Of a stretch of 64,000 bases of DNA, positions 1-8,816 are shown piece after piece; the stretch's first letter is position 1; every line of letters begins with the position of its first letter. Position numbers and translations under genes: made by a program. The notes under the pieces were generated by a model. That model was not told the origin of the DNA. It saw only the letters and a list, made by a program, of their open reading frames with translations, and made no database searches. This DNA is from an uncultured Acetatifactor sp. (GTDB lineage Bacteria > Bacillota > Clostridia > Lachnospirales > Lachnospiraceae), in NCBI GenBank assembly GCA_910589035.1, contig CAJUSI010000026.1, positions 62,001 through 126,000 of the forward strand, read 5' to 3'.

Positions 1-517
1 TCCAGGCGTAATTCATGGCCTGTCTGATATCCGGATTGTTTTCCGACAGCTCCGTCTCCCTTTTCACCAGACGGTACAATGTCCCCGCCAGATTATGTAC
101 CGTCATATCCTCCTGATAGAAAACCGTCTGAAGGGATACGGAGCCTTCTACCATTCTCTGAAGGCAGTTTCCGTAAAAGGCAATGCATACCCCCCTGCCC
201 CGATTTCCGTATCGCTCCCATTGTGCCGCGTCGTCCCTGTGCAGAGAAAAGCAGGCGGCATAGGCGGAATAGACAAACTCCTCCTTCAGCGCCTCCCGAA
301 AGAGTCTCCTCACGCCTTCTGCCCGCCTGTCGTCCCCGTCCTCCTCCAGTTTCCCTGCCACCGCATTGCACAGGCCGCTCATGAAGTAACGCATCTCTGC
401 CGCATCATTCATATTCAGAATATTGTTCACTCTCAGCTGCGCGCACCTTAGAATTCCGTCCAACGCCTGATAATCCGTATAATGATATAGAATATCGTTC
501 TCGAACTCCTTACCCAT
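1..517 (-). CDS. DUF2971 family protein, 3' part missing (window edge)
   Basis: The reading frame opens with ATG at 517 and runs without a stop to the left edge, giving 172 residues. The N-terminus has YHYTD (residues 11-15), a leucine-rich turn and NMNDAAE (35-41). Further on it has a CFSL...W..YG...RGVCIAF block (about 94-118). These are the hallmarks of the DUF2971 family, found as stand-alone or phage/defence-associated proteins of unknown biochemical role. The gene starts one base after the stop of the NUDIX gene (TGA, one base, ATG), so the two are very likely cotranscribed and translationally coupled. No function beyond the family name can be given. Confidence 0.72.
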   Translation of the reverse strand, partial: MGKEFENDILYHYTDYQALDGILRCAQLRVNNILNMNDAAEMRYFMSGLCNAVAGKLEEDGDDRRAEGVRRLFREALKEEFVYSAYAACFSLHRDDAAQWERYGNRGRGVCIAFYGNCLQRMVEGSVSLQTVFYQEDMTVHNLAGTLYRLVKRETELSENNPDIRQAMNYAW

Positions 518-518
518 G

Positions 519-1190
519 TCAGCGTCCCTGCTTTCTCCACAGATCTGACACAAAGTACATCAGCGCCGCCCAGGTATACAGAGAATAATAATTTCCGTAT
601 TCATCGCGGCCATCTTCCAGAACCTGCTCCGCTTCCGCTTTTGTCAGAAGGCAGAAACCGTCAAAAAGCTCGGTACCCTCCGCTCCCTCCTGTGACAAGG
701 CGGACAGGTCTGCGGGATGCAGAAGGGCGCAGACCAGAGCATTGCTCTCGTCCGTCATACCCGGCGTGGAGAAAAGCAAGGGATTCACTATGCCGAGCGT
801 ATCCCCCTCTGCGACTTCCAGCCCTGTCTCCTCCCGAATCTCACGAGCCGCCGCGGACAGCACGGGATCCGGCTTCTCCCTGTCGCTTTCGTCCATCAGG
901 CCGGCCGGCACGCTGAGCAGAAAGCGCCCTGTGGGATAGCGGTACTCATAAGTGAGCAGCAGACACGGCTCCTGCCCCGGCAATTCCAGAATCACGATGC
1001 AGCTGGCTGCGTCCGGCAGCATAGTCCTGAATTCCTCGTCCGTTTTCACCGCCGTCAGGTTTTCCATGGTTCTCCTGGTTGCGTCATAATAATGCTTCCC
1101 CGGCGCATACTGCAGATCCGCCAGCCGCAGATACGGAGAATCAAATAGCAGTTTGACATTTTCTTTTTGAATTTGCTGTTCTTTTTTCAT
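519..1190 (-). CDS. NUDIX hydrolase, ADP-ribose pyrophosphatase-like
   Basis: A 223-residue cytoplasmic protein. The Nudix signature core REIREETGL is at residues 116-124, preceded by PAGLMDE (95-101). Compared with the usual Gx5Ex7REUxEExGU spacing there is a short insertion between the glycine and the REUxEE helix. The layout (N-terminal beta domain, YEYRYPTGRFLLSVPAG just before the box) is that of ADP-ribose or nucleoside-diphosphate-sugar pyrophosphatases, which cleave the pyrophosphate bond with divalent metal. The exact substrate cannot be read from sequence. ATG at 1190 follows GAGGGTAAA. The DUF2971 gene begins one base downstream. Confidence 0.85.
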   Translation of the reverse strand: MKKEQQIQKENVKLLFDSPYLRLADLQYAPGKHYYDATRRTMENLTAVKTDEEFRTMLPDAASCIVILELPGQEPCLLLTYEYRYPTGRFLLSVPAGLMDESDREKPDPVLSAAAREIREETGLEVAEGDTLGIVNPLLFSTPGMTDESNALVCALLHPADLSALSQEGAEGTELFDGFCLLTKAEAEQVLEDGRDEYGNYYSLYTWAALMYFVSDLWRKQGR

Positions 1191-1411
1191 TTTACCCTCA
1201 TACTCCCTGCATTTTTATTTCTATAATGCCAGAATCAAAGCCATATGCAAGTATATCTTCCTCTGGCCGGGCATTGCATATAATCATTTAAGGCAATATC
1301 TATTATAATGCGCGCTGACTGCCCCTGCGTTTTGCCCTATTCCCTTAATCCTGTCTTTACCGATAAACCTCCGGCAAAACGGACGGATTATCAGGTTTTC
1401 CATGCCATATG

Positions 1412-3739
1412 TCAGAACGGCTCCGCCTCATCCGACTTCCCGTCATCCAGAATTCTTCTGATCACGTCAAAAAGCAGTTCTATGTCCAGGGGCTTTGGCA
1501 GGTGCGCATTCATACCGCTCTCCAGGGATTTCTTCCTGTCTTCCTCAAACGCATTGGCCGACACCGCAATGATCGGGATATTCGCCAAAAGCGGATCCCC
1601 TATCCCGCGAATGGCTCTGGCAGCAGAATACCCATCCATGACCGGCATCTGGATATCCATCAGAATCAGGTCATATTCTCCGGGCCGGGAAGCTTTTATC
1701 CTCTCCAGCGCAAGGCTGCCGTCCATGACAGTGTCCACCAGGAATCCCGCATCCTGCAGCATCTCGTTCTCGATCTCCAGATTGATCTCATTATCATCCA
1801 CAAGCAGAATCCGCTTTGCATCCGTATACTGCGGCCTCTCCTCCCTGTCCGTGCCGGCCCCCTCCGGTTCGTTGTGCTTTCCCTGTACTCTGAGAGGAAG
1901 GGAAACCGTAAATCTGGTTCCTTCTCCCAACGCACTGTCTGCATAAATATTTCCTCCCATCATATCCACAAGCTTCCTGGTGATGGTCAGGCCCAGGCCG
2001 GTTCCGTGGACCTTGCTCAGGGTAGTATTTTTCTCCCGCTCAAAAGGTTCAAATATATGCTCCAGGAAATCCCGATCAATGCCTATTCCGTTGTCCTCCA
2101 CCCAAAACTGATAAGAGACATAGTCCTCCTTCCACTCCTCCGGCTCTATGGCCGCAATCCGGATGCAACCCCCTTCTTCCGTATATTTCAGAGCATTATC
2201 CACCAGACAGGACAGTATCCGGACAATCTTCTCCCCATCCGCAAACACAGCCGGATGCTTCAGGCCGGACACATCCAGCGTAATGGCAATCTTTTTCGCC
2301 TCTGCCTGAGAGATGGCCTGTCCCCTTATCTCCTGCAAAATGCTTATCAGGCTGATCTCCTTTTCTTCTGTCTGTGCCTGTGCCGACTCCAGATTTGTGA
2401 TTTCCAGCACATCGTTCAGCAGCTGCAGCAATTGATTGCTGAAGGCGGAGATCATGTCCAGGTATCCGGCCGCCTTCCGTTCATCCTTCAGGTGCCTGCG
2501 GGCAAGCGCCGTATATCCCACAATCGCATTCATGGGCGTACGGATATCATGGGACATATTGGAAAGAAAACGGTTCTTGGCATTGTTCGCCAGATTCGCT
2601 TCATGCAGAGCTTCCCTCAGCATTTGCTTCTGGTTTATCTCCTTTTTCATCTCCCGGTCAATACATCTGTACCCGAACACCGCCTGAGAAGCATCCCCAT
2701 TTTCGCTCACATCCACTACCCGCAGCTGTACATATACCGGTTCCTCTCCCTCCAGAACCCGATAATTGATATAAAAAAACTTTTCCGCAGCAAGCTTTTC
2801 CCGGATATACCCCGGATTACTGACCCCCGCAAGAAGCGCATGATCATCCGGATGGACCCATTCCCGGATATACTCTCTGTCAAAGCCTGTAAAGGGATAG
2901 CCGTGCCCCTCCCTGGGAAAGAACTTAATTGCCCGTTTGCTCAGCCGGTATGCCGTAATTCGGTCAAGCTCCGGCTCCGCATAAAATATGGATTCATAAT
3001 CAATACTCAGGCCCTCGATAATCTCAAGCCGCCTGAGAAGCTCCTGACGGTTCATCTGAAGCTTATAATCATATTCCTCAATCCTCATCCGCAGCTGTGA
3101 TTCCTTTTTGCTTGTCTCTCTTATGAAGGACTCCTTTTCCTCCTGCTGATGAAGCTTCTTCTCCGTGGCATCCCCCACAAATACATAAAAAATATCGCCC
3201 GCTATCTCGCTGTGGATAAAATGCCCGTAATCGTCAATCCAGCGGATCCCGCCGCCTTTCGGAATGATCCTGTATTCCACATAATCCACATGATTGTCGT
3301 TATGGATCATCTGCTGCCTGATGCTCTGTTCCACTTCTTCCCAATCATCCGGATGCACAATTCCCCTGAATGAATTTCCCGTATACCTGCGGAATTCTTC
3401 CATGGTATCACAATTAAAGAGACGGATCATTGCCTCGTTTGCATAGATGAGCTCTTCCTCCTCATCCGCGTAATAGGCAAAAAATCCTCCCGGCATCCGA
3501 TCCACGAACTTTTTCAGATACCGGGCCGTCTGCAGACTCTGTTCCTCCGTCAGCAGGTTTGATTCGTCTCCTTCCATGCCCATGGTGTACAGATTGCCAT
3601 CCTTATCTCCTGAATGTTCCACCAGGGAAATCAAATATTCTATTATGTCATGATCAGTGTGGTTCGGATTCTTCAAGCGCTTTTCCCCCGTCCGGCTTCC
3701 TGCCGTCTTTATCATAACACTTTTTCGGAGTGCTGTCAT
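1412..3739 (-). CDS. Soluble hybrid sensor histidine kinase (PAS-PAS-HisKA-HATPase-REC)
   Basis: A 775-residue protein with no membrane segment. A PAS domain (about 75-195, with HPDD at 129-132) is followed by a coiled linker and a second, weaker PAS-like region (about 245-365, HPDD near 296-299). The HisKA box FLSNMSHDIRTPMN carries the phospho-accepting His397. A HATPase domain follows (about 495-625; VEDNGIGI and GTGLGLTI present). A C-terminal receiver domain (about 645-765) has DDNEIN and LMDIQMPVMDG. It would autophosphorylate and pass phosphate to its own receiver; no partner regulator or phosphotransfer protein is adjacent. The signal is presumably cytoplasmic. The start is uncertain because neither 3739 nor the ATG at 3715 has a good ribosome-binding site. 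Confidence 0.9.
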   Translation of the reverse strand: MTALRKSVMIKTAGSRTGEKRLKNPNHTDHDIIEYLISLVEHSGDKDGNLYTMGMEGDESNLLTEEQSLQTARYLKKFVDRMPGGFFAYYADEEEELIYANEAMIRLFNCDTMEEFRRYTGNSFRGIVHPDDWEEVEQSIRQQMIHNDNHVDYVEYRIIPKGGGIRWIDDYGHFIHSEIAGDIFYVFVGDATEKKLHQQEEKESFIRETSKKESQLRMRIEEYDYKLQMNRQELLRRLEIIEGLSIDYESIFYAEPELDRITAYRLSKRAIKFFPREGHGYPFTGFDREYIREWVHPDDHALLAGVSNPGYIREKLAAEKFFYINYRVLEGEEPVYVQLRVVDVSENGDASQAVFGYRCIDREMKKEINQKQMLREALHEANLANNAKNRFLSNMSHDIRTPMNAIVGYTALARRHLKDERKAAGYLDMISAFSNQLLQLLNDVLEITNLESAQAQTEEKEISLISILQEIRGQAISQAEAKKIAITLDVSGLKHPAVFADGEKIVRILSCLVDNALKYTEEGGCIRIAAIEPEEWKEDYVSYQFWVEDNGIGIDRDFLEHIFEPFEREKNTTLSKVHGTGLGLTITRKLVDMMGGNIYADSALGEGTRFTVSLPLRVQGKHNEPEGAGTDREERPQYTDAKRILLVDDNEINLEIENEMLQDAGFLVDTVMDGSLALERIKASRPGEYDLILMDIQMPVMDGYSAARAIRGIGDPLLANIPIIAVSANAFEEDRKKSLESGMNAHLPKPLDIELLFDVIRRILDDGKSDEAEPF

Positions 3740-3774
3740 GCACTATTTGAAACGTGAAGCCTGATTTAATTTTA

Positions 3775-3890
3775 AATATGCTTTGGAGGTTTGGTATGTT
3801 TTGATTTTGGATATGCTTGGGGTTTGGTATGTTTTGATTTTGGATATGCTTTGATTTTTGGTATACTTTAGAGTTTGGTACGCTTTAATT
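3775..3890. repeat. AT-rich tandem repeat, about 33 bp unit, three degenerate copies
   Basis: The motif TTTGGTATGTTTTGATTTTG recurs at 3790 and 3823, and in degenerate form near 3857 (TTTGGTATACTTTAGAG), a period of 33-34 bp. It fills the gap between the histidine kinase start and the SGNH-like remnant. Its base composition is far more AT-rich than the flanking genes. I see no function. Confidence 0.7.
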
Positions 3891-3895
3891 ATGAT

Positions 3896-4240
3896 ATGGA
3901 AGGAATGTTTTTCCCCCCTTACAGCATTCTCTACTGGTATACGAGATCTGCGGAGGGAAGTCTTGAAGCGGAGCTTCGGGGGGAAATGTATATTATGGAT
4001 ACGCTGCTGTCTTATCCCAATGTTTCCGTCTACTATTTTCAAAACATGTATGATTTTATTACGGATCTGGACAATTACAGCGATTATACGCATTATACGC
4101 ATAAGATGAATGATTATATGATGGAATGTTTTGCCGACGGGACCTGCCAATTGACCAGGGAAAACTATCAGGAAGCTATGGAAGAAATGCTCCTCCGGAT
4201 GTCGGAATACGACTTTGAAAGCTATTTGCAGGAAGATTGA
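3896..4240 (+). pseudogene. C-terminal remnant of an SGNH/DltD-like hydrolase
   Basis: About 115 residues (a TTG at 3875 would add seven more). The text MFFPPYSILYWY, then NVSVYYFQ, then ITDLDNYSDYTHYTHKMNDY is what I recall from the C-terminal end of several-hundred-residue SGNH-type or DltD-like proteins found beside MBOAT acyltransferases in Clostridia. In those, the TDLDNY..YTHY block lies near the catalytic Asp-x-x-His. The N-terminal Ser/Gly/Asn blocks are absent, no ribosome-binding site precedes either start, and AT-rich tandem repeats sit where the rest of the gene should be. I infer a truncated, probably non-functional remnant. A short stand-alone protein cannot be excluded. Confidence 0.5.
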
Positions 4241-4286
4241 TTACAAAAGCCTGATTTCATCCGTCTTTCATGATATCGAATAGCAT

Positions 4287-4327
4287 CAGGCCGCGCTCCT
4301 CAGATTCCCTCAAAGGAGCGCGGCCTG
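4287..4327. terminator. Bidirectional hairpin between convergent units
   Basis: A perfect 14-bp inverted repeat (CAGGCCGCGCTCCT, 4287-4300, with its complement at 4314-4327) and a 13-nt loop. It lies between the SGNH-like remnant (+) and the amino-acid ABC operon (-). The T-runs on both sides are poor, so this is a stem-type terminator or mRNA 3' end rather than a textbook intrinsic terminator. Confidence 0.6.
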
Positions 4328-4354
4328 ATTTCTCATTGATTTCTGATTGAATAC

Positions 4355-5098
4355 TCAGAGCACCTTCGCCAGGAACTCCCTGGTGCGGGGTTGCTCTGGC
4401 GCGGAGAAGATCTGTTCCGGCTTGCCCTCCTCCACTATTTTCCCGTCGGCCATGAAGATGACCCGGTCCGCCACTTCCCTGGCAAATCCCATTTCATGGG
4501 TAACCACCACCATGGTCATCCCCTCCCTTGCCAGCTCCTTCATAACCTCCAGCACCTCCCCCACCATTTCGGGATCCAGCGCGGATGTAGGTTCGTCAAA
4601 GAGCATGACTTCCGGGTCCATGCACAGCGCCCGAACGATGGCGATCCTCTGCTTCTGGCCGCCGGACAGCTGGCTCGGATAGGCATTTGCCCGATCCGCC
4701 AGTCCCACCCTCTCCAGCAGGGACATGGCCTGTGCCTCCGCTTCCTTCTGCGGCTTCTTCAGAAGCTTCACCGGCGCCAGCGTCATATTTTTCAAAATGG
4801 TCATATGCGGAAAGAGATTAAAATGCTGGAACACCATTCCCATCTTCTGACGATGCAGGTTGATATTGGCCTTCTTGTCGGTAATATCCTCGCCCTCAAA
4901 CAGAATCCGCCCGTCGGTGGGCACCTCCAGCAGATTCAGGCACCGCAGAAAGGTGGATTTGCCGGAACCGGAGGGGCCGATCACCACTACTACCTCCCCT
5001 TTGCGGATGGAGGCAGTCACACCGTCCAGCGCCCTGATCTCTCCCACATTAAAATGCTTCTTCAGCCCCTCGGCCCGGATAATATACTCAGCGCTCAC
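4355..5098 (-). CDS. Amino-acid ABC transporter ATP-binding protein (GlnQ type)
   Basis: A 247-residue ATPase subunit of a polar amino-acid importer. It has Walker A GPSGSGKST, Q-loop FQHFNLFPHMT, signature LSGGQKQR, Walker B VMLFDEPTSALD and the switch His in VVTHEM. Length and motifs match GlnQ/HisP-type ATPases. The start is a GTG at 5098 lying 11 nt inside the end of the permease gene, with AGGAGG 10 nt upstream, so translation is coupled to the permease. It is the last gene of a three-gene operon (binding protein, permease, ATPase). Confidence 0.95.
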   Translation of the reverse strand: MSAEYIIRAEGLKKHFNVGEIRALDGVTASIRKGEVVVVIGPSGSGKSTFLRCLNLLEVPTDGRILFEGEDITDKKANINLHRQKMGMVFQHFNLFPHMTILKNMTLAPVKLLKKPQKEAEAQAMSLLERVGLADRANAYPSQLSGGQKQRIAIVRALCMDPEVMLFDEPTSALDPEMVGEVLEVMKELAREGMTMVVVTHEMGFAREVADRVIFMADGKIVEEGKPEQIFSAPEQPRTREFLAKVL

Positions 5099-5870
5099 TG
5101 TTTCTCAGCCTCCTTTCCAGTCTGCCCACCAGGAATGTAAAGAACATCACCAGTACAAGGTAGATCAGAGCCGACATTAACAGGGGGAAGAGATAGTCAT
5201 AGCTGTTGCCCCCTATGATGTTCCCGGCATAGGTTACATCAGCCAGCCCCACATATCCCGCCACTGCCGTCTCCTTCAGCAGCACAATAAACTCATTCGC
5301 CAGGGTGGGCAGCACGGCCTTAAACGCCTGAGGAAGAATGATGTATCTCATGGTGGACACATACCCGAATCCCAGGCTCCGCCCCGCTTCCATCTGCCCC
5401 GCATCGATGGACATAATGCCGCCCCGGATAATCTCCGCCACATAGGCTCCGGAATTAATGCCGAAGGACAGGGCGCCCACCATAATCTTATTCCGGCTGG
5501 AGGCGAAGATAACAAAATACATGATCATCAGCTGCACTACCATGGGCGTCCCCCTGATCACGGTAAGGTACACCTTGGCAACGACGTTGAAGAACCCCAG
5601 TACAGCCTTGCCCGTGCCCCGCATCTCCGTATGATTTTTGTCCCAGGAGACACGGATCAGGGATACAATGACTCCCAGCACCACACCGATGAGCAGCGCC
5701 AGAAATGTCAGCAGCAATGTATTGCCCAGACCCTTTATGTACATTTGATAGCGATTGTCATAGATAAAGCTTTTATAGATATCATATCCCAGATTGTACA
5801 GCCATTCCGGACCGTTGAGGATCCAGTCCGGCGCATCCAGCAGCCAGCTTTGGGAAGCGGATGGTCTCAT
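5088..5870 (-). CDS. Amino-acid ABC transporter permease (HisM/GlnP type)
   Basis: A 260-residue integral membrane subunit. The first membrane segment is near residues 48-72 (TLLLTFLALLIGVVLGVIVSL). The conserved RGTPMVVQL motif follows, then the EAA-type loop EAGRSLGFGYVSTMRYIILPQAFK, which contacts the ATPase. The C-terminal segment LLMSALIYLVLVMFFTFLVG closes the bundle. This is the typical His/Gln/Arg-opine permease layout and probably works as a homodimer, since only one permease is encoded. A strong stem lies between it and the upstream binding-protein gene. Confidence 0.93.
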   Translation of the reverse strand: MRPSASQSWLLDAPDWILNGPEWLYNLGYDIYKSFIYDNRYQMYIKGLGNTLLLTFLALLIGVVLGVIVSLIRVSWDKNHTEMRGTGKAVLGFFNVVAKVYLTVIRGTPMVVQLMIMYFVIFASSRNKIMVGALSFGINSGAYVAEIIRGGIMSIDAGQMEAGRSLGFGYVSTMRYIILPQAFKAVLPTLANEFIVLLKETAVAGYVGLADVTYAGNIIGGNSYDYLFPLLMSALIYLVLVMFFTFLVGRLERRLRNSER

Positions 5871-5945
5871 ATGTCAATTCTCCTTCCTGTCCGATGGAGC
5901 ATCTGCGGCACCTGCATGGGTTTCCCGCAAAATCCGTTTATCACA

Positions 5946-5977
5946 AACCGGGGGTCCGGCTGTCCGGGCCCCCGGTT
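5946..5977. other. GC-rich intercistronic stem in amino-acid ABC operon
   Basis: AACCGGGGGTCCGG (5946-5959) pairs with CCGGGCCCCCGGTT (5964-5977) around a 4-nt loop. It sits between the binding-protein stop (6037) and the permease start (5870) and has no T-run in the direction of transcription. Such stems often stabilise the upstream message so that more binding protein than membrane subunit is made; that role is inferred. Confidence 0.65.
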
Positions 5978-6036
5978 TTCGTCATCCATGTGTGTTCTGC
6001 ATGATTGGCATGCATCGTTTTCCGCAATATGTATGC

Positions 6037-6825
6037 TTATTCCGCCGTAATATATTTATCGATAATGCCCTGTACCGTACCGTCCGCAATCAGCTCCTGC
6101 AGCGCGGTATTCACAGCCTCATACAGCTCCTTGTTCTCTTTGCTCATGGCGGCGGCGTAATCCTCTGTGATATACTCTGTCTCCAGAATCTTCAGCCCCC
6201 CCACTTCGTTTACAAAGGCCTTTGCAGGCTCATTGTCAATGACTACACAGTCCACCTTTCCGGCAATGAGCGCCTGTATGGCATCTGCACCCTTGCTGTA
6301 GCGTTCAATGCTGCCCAGACCCTTTTTCTCAATATCATCCGTGGTGTAAATATCACCCGTGGTATTGCGCTGCACCCCTATCACATGGTTGGCGCCCTCC
6401 GCAAACAGTTCATCCACACTGGTAATACTGCTGTCCTCCTTGACAATCACCACCTGCACGCCGGTGGCATAGCTTACGGTAAAGTCCACCTCTTCCTGAC
6501 GGTCGGGAGTAACGGTCATCCCTGCCATTCCGATGTCGGCCTTCCCTCCCTTTACGGCTTCCGTAATAGAATCAAATTCCATGTCATCGATCTGCAGCTC
6601 CAGATTCAGCTTTTCGGCAATGGCGGCAGCAATCTCCGCATCGATTCCGGCAACCTGTCCGCCCTCCACATACTCATAGGGCGGGAATGCCGCATTTGTT
6701 GCCATGGTGAGCTTTCCTGATACTGCGGTGTTGAGTCCATTCCCGTTGTCGGCGGGCGTATTTCCGCAGGCGGTCATGGACAATACCAGAATCGCGGCGG
6801 AAAGAAAACAAATCAGCTTTTTCAT
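6037..6825 (-). CDS. Amino-acid ABC transporter substrate-binding lipoprotein
   Basis: A 262-residue family-3 solute-binding protein. The signal peptide ends in the lipobox LSMTAC, with the lipidated Cys20. The mature part begins with a short low-complexity tether, then KLTMATNAAFPPYEY, AGIDAEIAAAIAEKL, DIGMAGMTVTPDRQEEVDFT and GVQRNTTGD, the classic order of a polar amino-acid binding protein (SBP_bac_3). It captures the ligand outside the membrane and delivers it to the permease and ATPase encoded downstream. The exact amino acid cannot be told. It is the first gene of the operon and has a good promoter at 6881-6909. Confidence 0.95.
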   Translation of the reverse strand: MKKLICFLSAAILVLSMTACGNTPADNGNGLNTAVSGKLTMATNAAFPPYEYVEGGQVAGIDAEIAAAIAEKLNLELQIDDMEFDSITEAVKGGKADIGMAGMTVTPDRQEEVDFTVSYATGVQVVIVKEDSSITSVDELFAEGANHVIGVQRNTTGDIYTTDDIEKKGLGSIERYSKGADAIQALIAGKVDCVVIDNEPAKAFVNEVGGLKILETEYITEDYAAAMSKENKELYEAVNTALQELIADGTVQGIIDKYITAE

Positions 6826-6880
6826 CTTTATCCTCCTCTAAAATGCTGTAACAGGCTTCATTTATGAAACCAATGGAGAG

Positions 6881-6909
6881 ATACTAGCACTTTACAGGAG
6901 AAATGTCAA
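6881..6909 (-). promoter_or_regulatory. Sigma-A-type promoter of the amino-acid ABC operon
   Basis: On the minus strand TTGACA (6904-6909), a 17-bp spacer and TAGTAT (6881-6886), placed about 55 nt before the binding-protein start codon. The -35 box is perfect and the -10 box matches at five of six positions. Confidence 0.75.
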
Positions 6910-6964
6910 TGGATATATGCCGAAAATCACGATTCCTGCCGAAAACATGCCATAATCACGATTT

Positions 6965-8143
6965 TCACTGTTCTGTCTTCTGCTGTTCTGTCTTCTGCTG
7001 TTCTGTCTTCTGCTGTTCTGTCTGCTGCCCCTCATGCCTGTCCTTATCCAGAAGCCTGCGGATTTTCTCATGGGGATCCAGCAGCTTGGAAATGGACTTC
7101 CCCGCGTTTACGGAATGAATATAAATGGCAATATATTTCGTGATATCCACCTCCCGGTACCAGGGAGCGTTCCGGATCTCATCCCTGCGATAGGAGGCAT
7201 TGGTGATAAATACGGCCTCCAGGGTCTTATTTTCATAGGCCTCGTTGAAAAGCCGTATCCCTTCCGTAAACAGCGCAAAGGTTGCCACCGCAAACACTCT
7301 CTTTGCCCCCTGCTTCTTGCAGTATTTTGCCACATCCAGCATGGTGGTTCCCGAGCAGATCATGTCGTCCACAATGAACACATCCTTGTTCTTTACGCTT
7401 GGGCCGATATACTTATGGATCTCCACCACATAATTTCCGCCCACAACCCTGGTTCTGGACCTCCGCTTGTAGAAAATACCCATGTCCAGACCCAACTCAT
7501 TTGTGTATTTATAGTTTCTCGTAGTAGCGCCCAAATCGGGAGATATAAATATGGAATGCTCCTCCGAGAAATCCACATCGGAGTAGTTCTTCTTGATAGC
7601 CTTGATTACCTGATAGATAGGAAACAGATCGTCGAAGCCGGAATAGGGAACCGCATTTGCGACACGGTTGTCATGTACGTCAAATGCCGTGATATTCTTC
7701 ACACCGATATTTTCCAGCTCCCGCAGCGCCATGGCACAGTCCAGGGATTCCCGGGAAATTCTTCTGTCCTGACGGCTTGAATATAGAAGGGGCGAAATAA
7801 CGTTCACTCGGTAGGCCTTCCCCCCGACAGCCGAGACGGTTCTCTTCAGATTCTGAAAATGTTCGTCCGGGGACATGGGAACCTTCTGCCCATACATCTG
7901 ATATGCACAGGAATAATTCCCCACATCCATTAATATGTATACATCGGCCCCACGGACGGTGTCCTCCAGTACCGCTTTCGCATCCCCCGTGGAAAAACGG
8001 ACGATCTGTGAACTGACTACATGGCATTCTTCCTTATTATAGGTCTCACACAGATAATATTCGATCTTCTGTGCAAGCTCCTCCGTTCCATACAACGGAA
8101 TCAATACGATGGGAATAGAATGGCTTTGTCCTGATGGATTCAT
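6965..8143 (-). CDS. prs: Divergent ribose-phosphate pyrophosphokinase (PRPP synthetase) with Gln-rich repeat tail
   Basis: A 392-residue protein. Recognisable Prs features are YSSRQDRR (121-128), FDVHDNR (154-160, in place of the usual VDLHADQ), SPDLGATTR (201-209) and the PRPP-binding loop VDDMICSGTT (258-267). It would transfer pyrophosphate from ATP to ribose-5-phosphate for nucleotide, His and Trp synthesis. It is longer than ordinary Prs (about 315 residues) because of N-terminal and internal insertions and a C-terminal tail of TEQQK repeats. Start ATG at 8143 follows AGGAGG. The divergence leaves open a role as a paralogue rather than the main enzyme. Confidence 0.8.
   Translation of the reverse strand: MNPSGQSHSIPIVLIPLYGTEELAQKIEYYLCETYNKEECHVVSSQIVRFSTGDAKAVLEDTVRGADVYILMDVGNYSCAYQMYGQKVPMSPDEHFQNLKRTVSAVGGKAYRVNVISPLLYSSRQDRRISRESLDCAMALRELENIGVKNITAFDVHDNRVANAVPYSGFDDLFPIYQVIKAIKKNYSDVDFSEEHSIFISPDLGATTRNYKYTNELGLDMGIFYKRRSRTRVVGGNYVVEIHKYIGPSVKNKDVFIVDDMICSGTTMLDVAKYCKKQGAKRVFAVATFALFTEGIRLFNEAYENKTLEAVFITNASYRRDEIRNAPWYREVDITKYIAIYIHSVNAGKSISKLLDPHEKIRRLLDKDRHEGQQTEQQKTEQQKTEQQKTEQ
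6968..7027. repeat. 15-bp tandem repeat encoding TEQQK, four copies
   Basis: CTGTTCTGTCTTCTG begins at 6968, 6983, 6998 and 7013, exactly 15 bp apart and in frame with the PRPP synthetase gene, encoding a TEQQK pentapeptide array at its C-terminus. Copy number should vary between strains without changing the frame. Confidence 0.9.
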
Positions 8144-8294
8144 GTTTTCCTCCTTATGTTATACCCGAAGCTGTGTTTTGAAAACTCTTTGTCAAAGTGT
8201 TCTCATCGTGTCACTATCAGTGTATAACATTTTTCGCCCTTTTACAAGAAAGATCTTACGATATTCAGCTTTTTTATGAGGATATTTTTATAAT

Positions 8295-8780
8295 TTATAT
8301 GATCTCTATCCTCTCAAAATATTTGATCAGAATATCCGCGCAATTCTCAATCCCAAGCTGAGAAGTATCCAGAATCATGTGATAATTGTTCACATCCCCC
8401 CACACCTTGCCGGTATGCCTGTAATAGTAGTCCGACCGCTCCCTGTCGTTCTGCTCCAGCATGGCCTTGGCATCCTTAAACGACAGCGCCTCCTTTCTCA
8501 TAATGCGGAGAATACGCTCTTCCTTGTCGGCACAGACATAGATATTGAACACATTTGGTTTATCCTTCAAAATCTCGGAGGCACAGCGCCCTAGGATGAT
8601 ACAGGGCTGAGCGGCAAGCTTCTTAATCAGCTCTGTCTCGTCCCCATAGCTCTCGCATTCCAGCTCATGCTCAATATAAGCCCTGTCATACACCGGAACC
8701 CCCAGTCTCCGGGACAGTTCTTCCGCTATCCTGCTGGCCCCGGTGCCAAATCTTCGGCTCATGGTAATTACCAGATTCAT
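8295..8780 (-). CDS. Cytidylate kinase-like family protein
   Basis: A 161-residue P-loop-like protein. The N-terminus MNLVITMSRRFGTGASRIAE replaces the canonical GxxGSGKS with RRFGTGASR, as in the cytidylate-kinase-like family (Pfam 13189). It continues with LSRRLGVPVYDR, CIILGRCASEIL (the NMP-kinase-like GRGxxxIL segment) and VFNIYVCADKEERILR. The family is common in Clostridia; a nucleotide-kinase activity is assumed but not shown. I place the start at 8780 because AGGAGG (8788-8793 on the opposite strand) sits seven bases upstream. An upstream ATG at 8849 would add an unrelated 23-residue leader. It precedes the PRPP synthetase on the same strand. Confidence 0.8.
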   Translation of the reverse strand: MNLVITMSRRFGTGASRIAEELSRRLGVPVYDRAYIEHELECESYGDETELIKKLAAQPCIILGRCASEILKDKPNVFNIYVCADKEERILRIMRKEALSFKDAKAMLEQNDRERSDYYYRHTGKVWGDVNNYHMILDTSQLGIENCADILIKYFERIEII

Positions 8781-8816
8781 AATCATTCCTCCTCTCCCCT
8801 GCCGGATTTTGTGTCT

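Noticed and set aside
3743..4150. 135-codon minus-strand frame ahead of the hybrid kinase
   Set aside because: It is antisense to the SGNH-like remnant and continues through AT-rich repeats; it has no ribosome-binding site.
5946..5977. Intrinsic terminator inside the amino-acid ABC operon
   Set aside because: The stem is strong but no T-run follows on the minus strand, and the permease and ATPase need to be transcribed through it.
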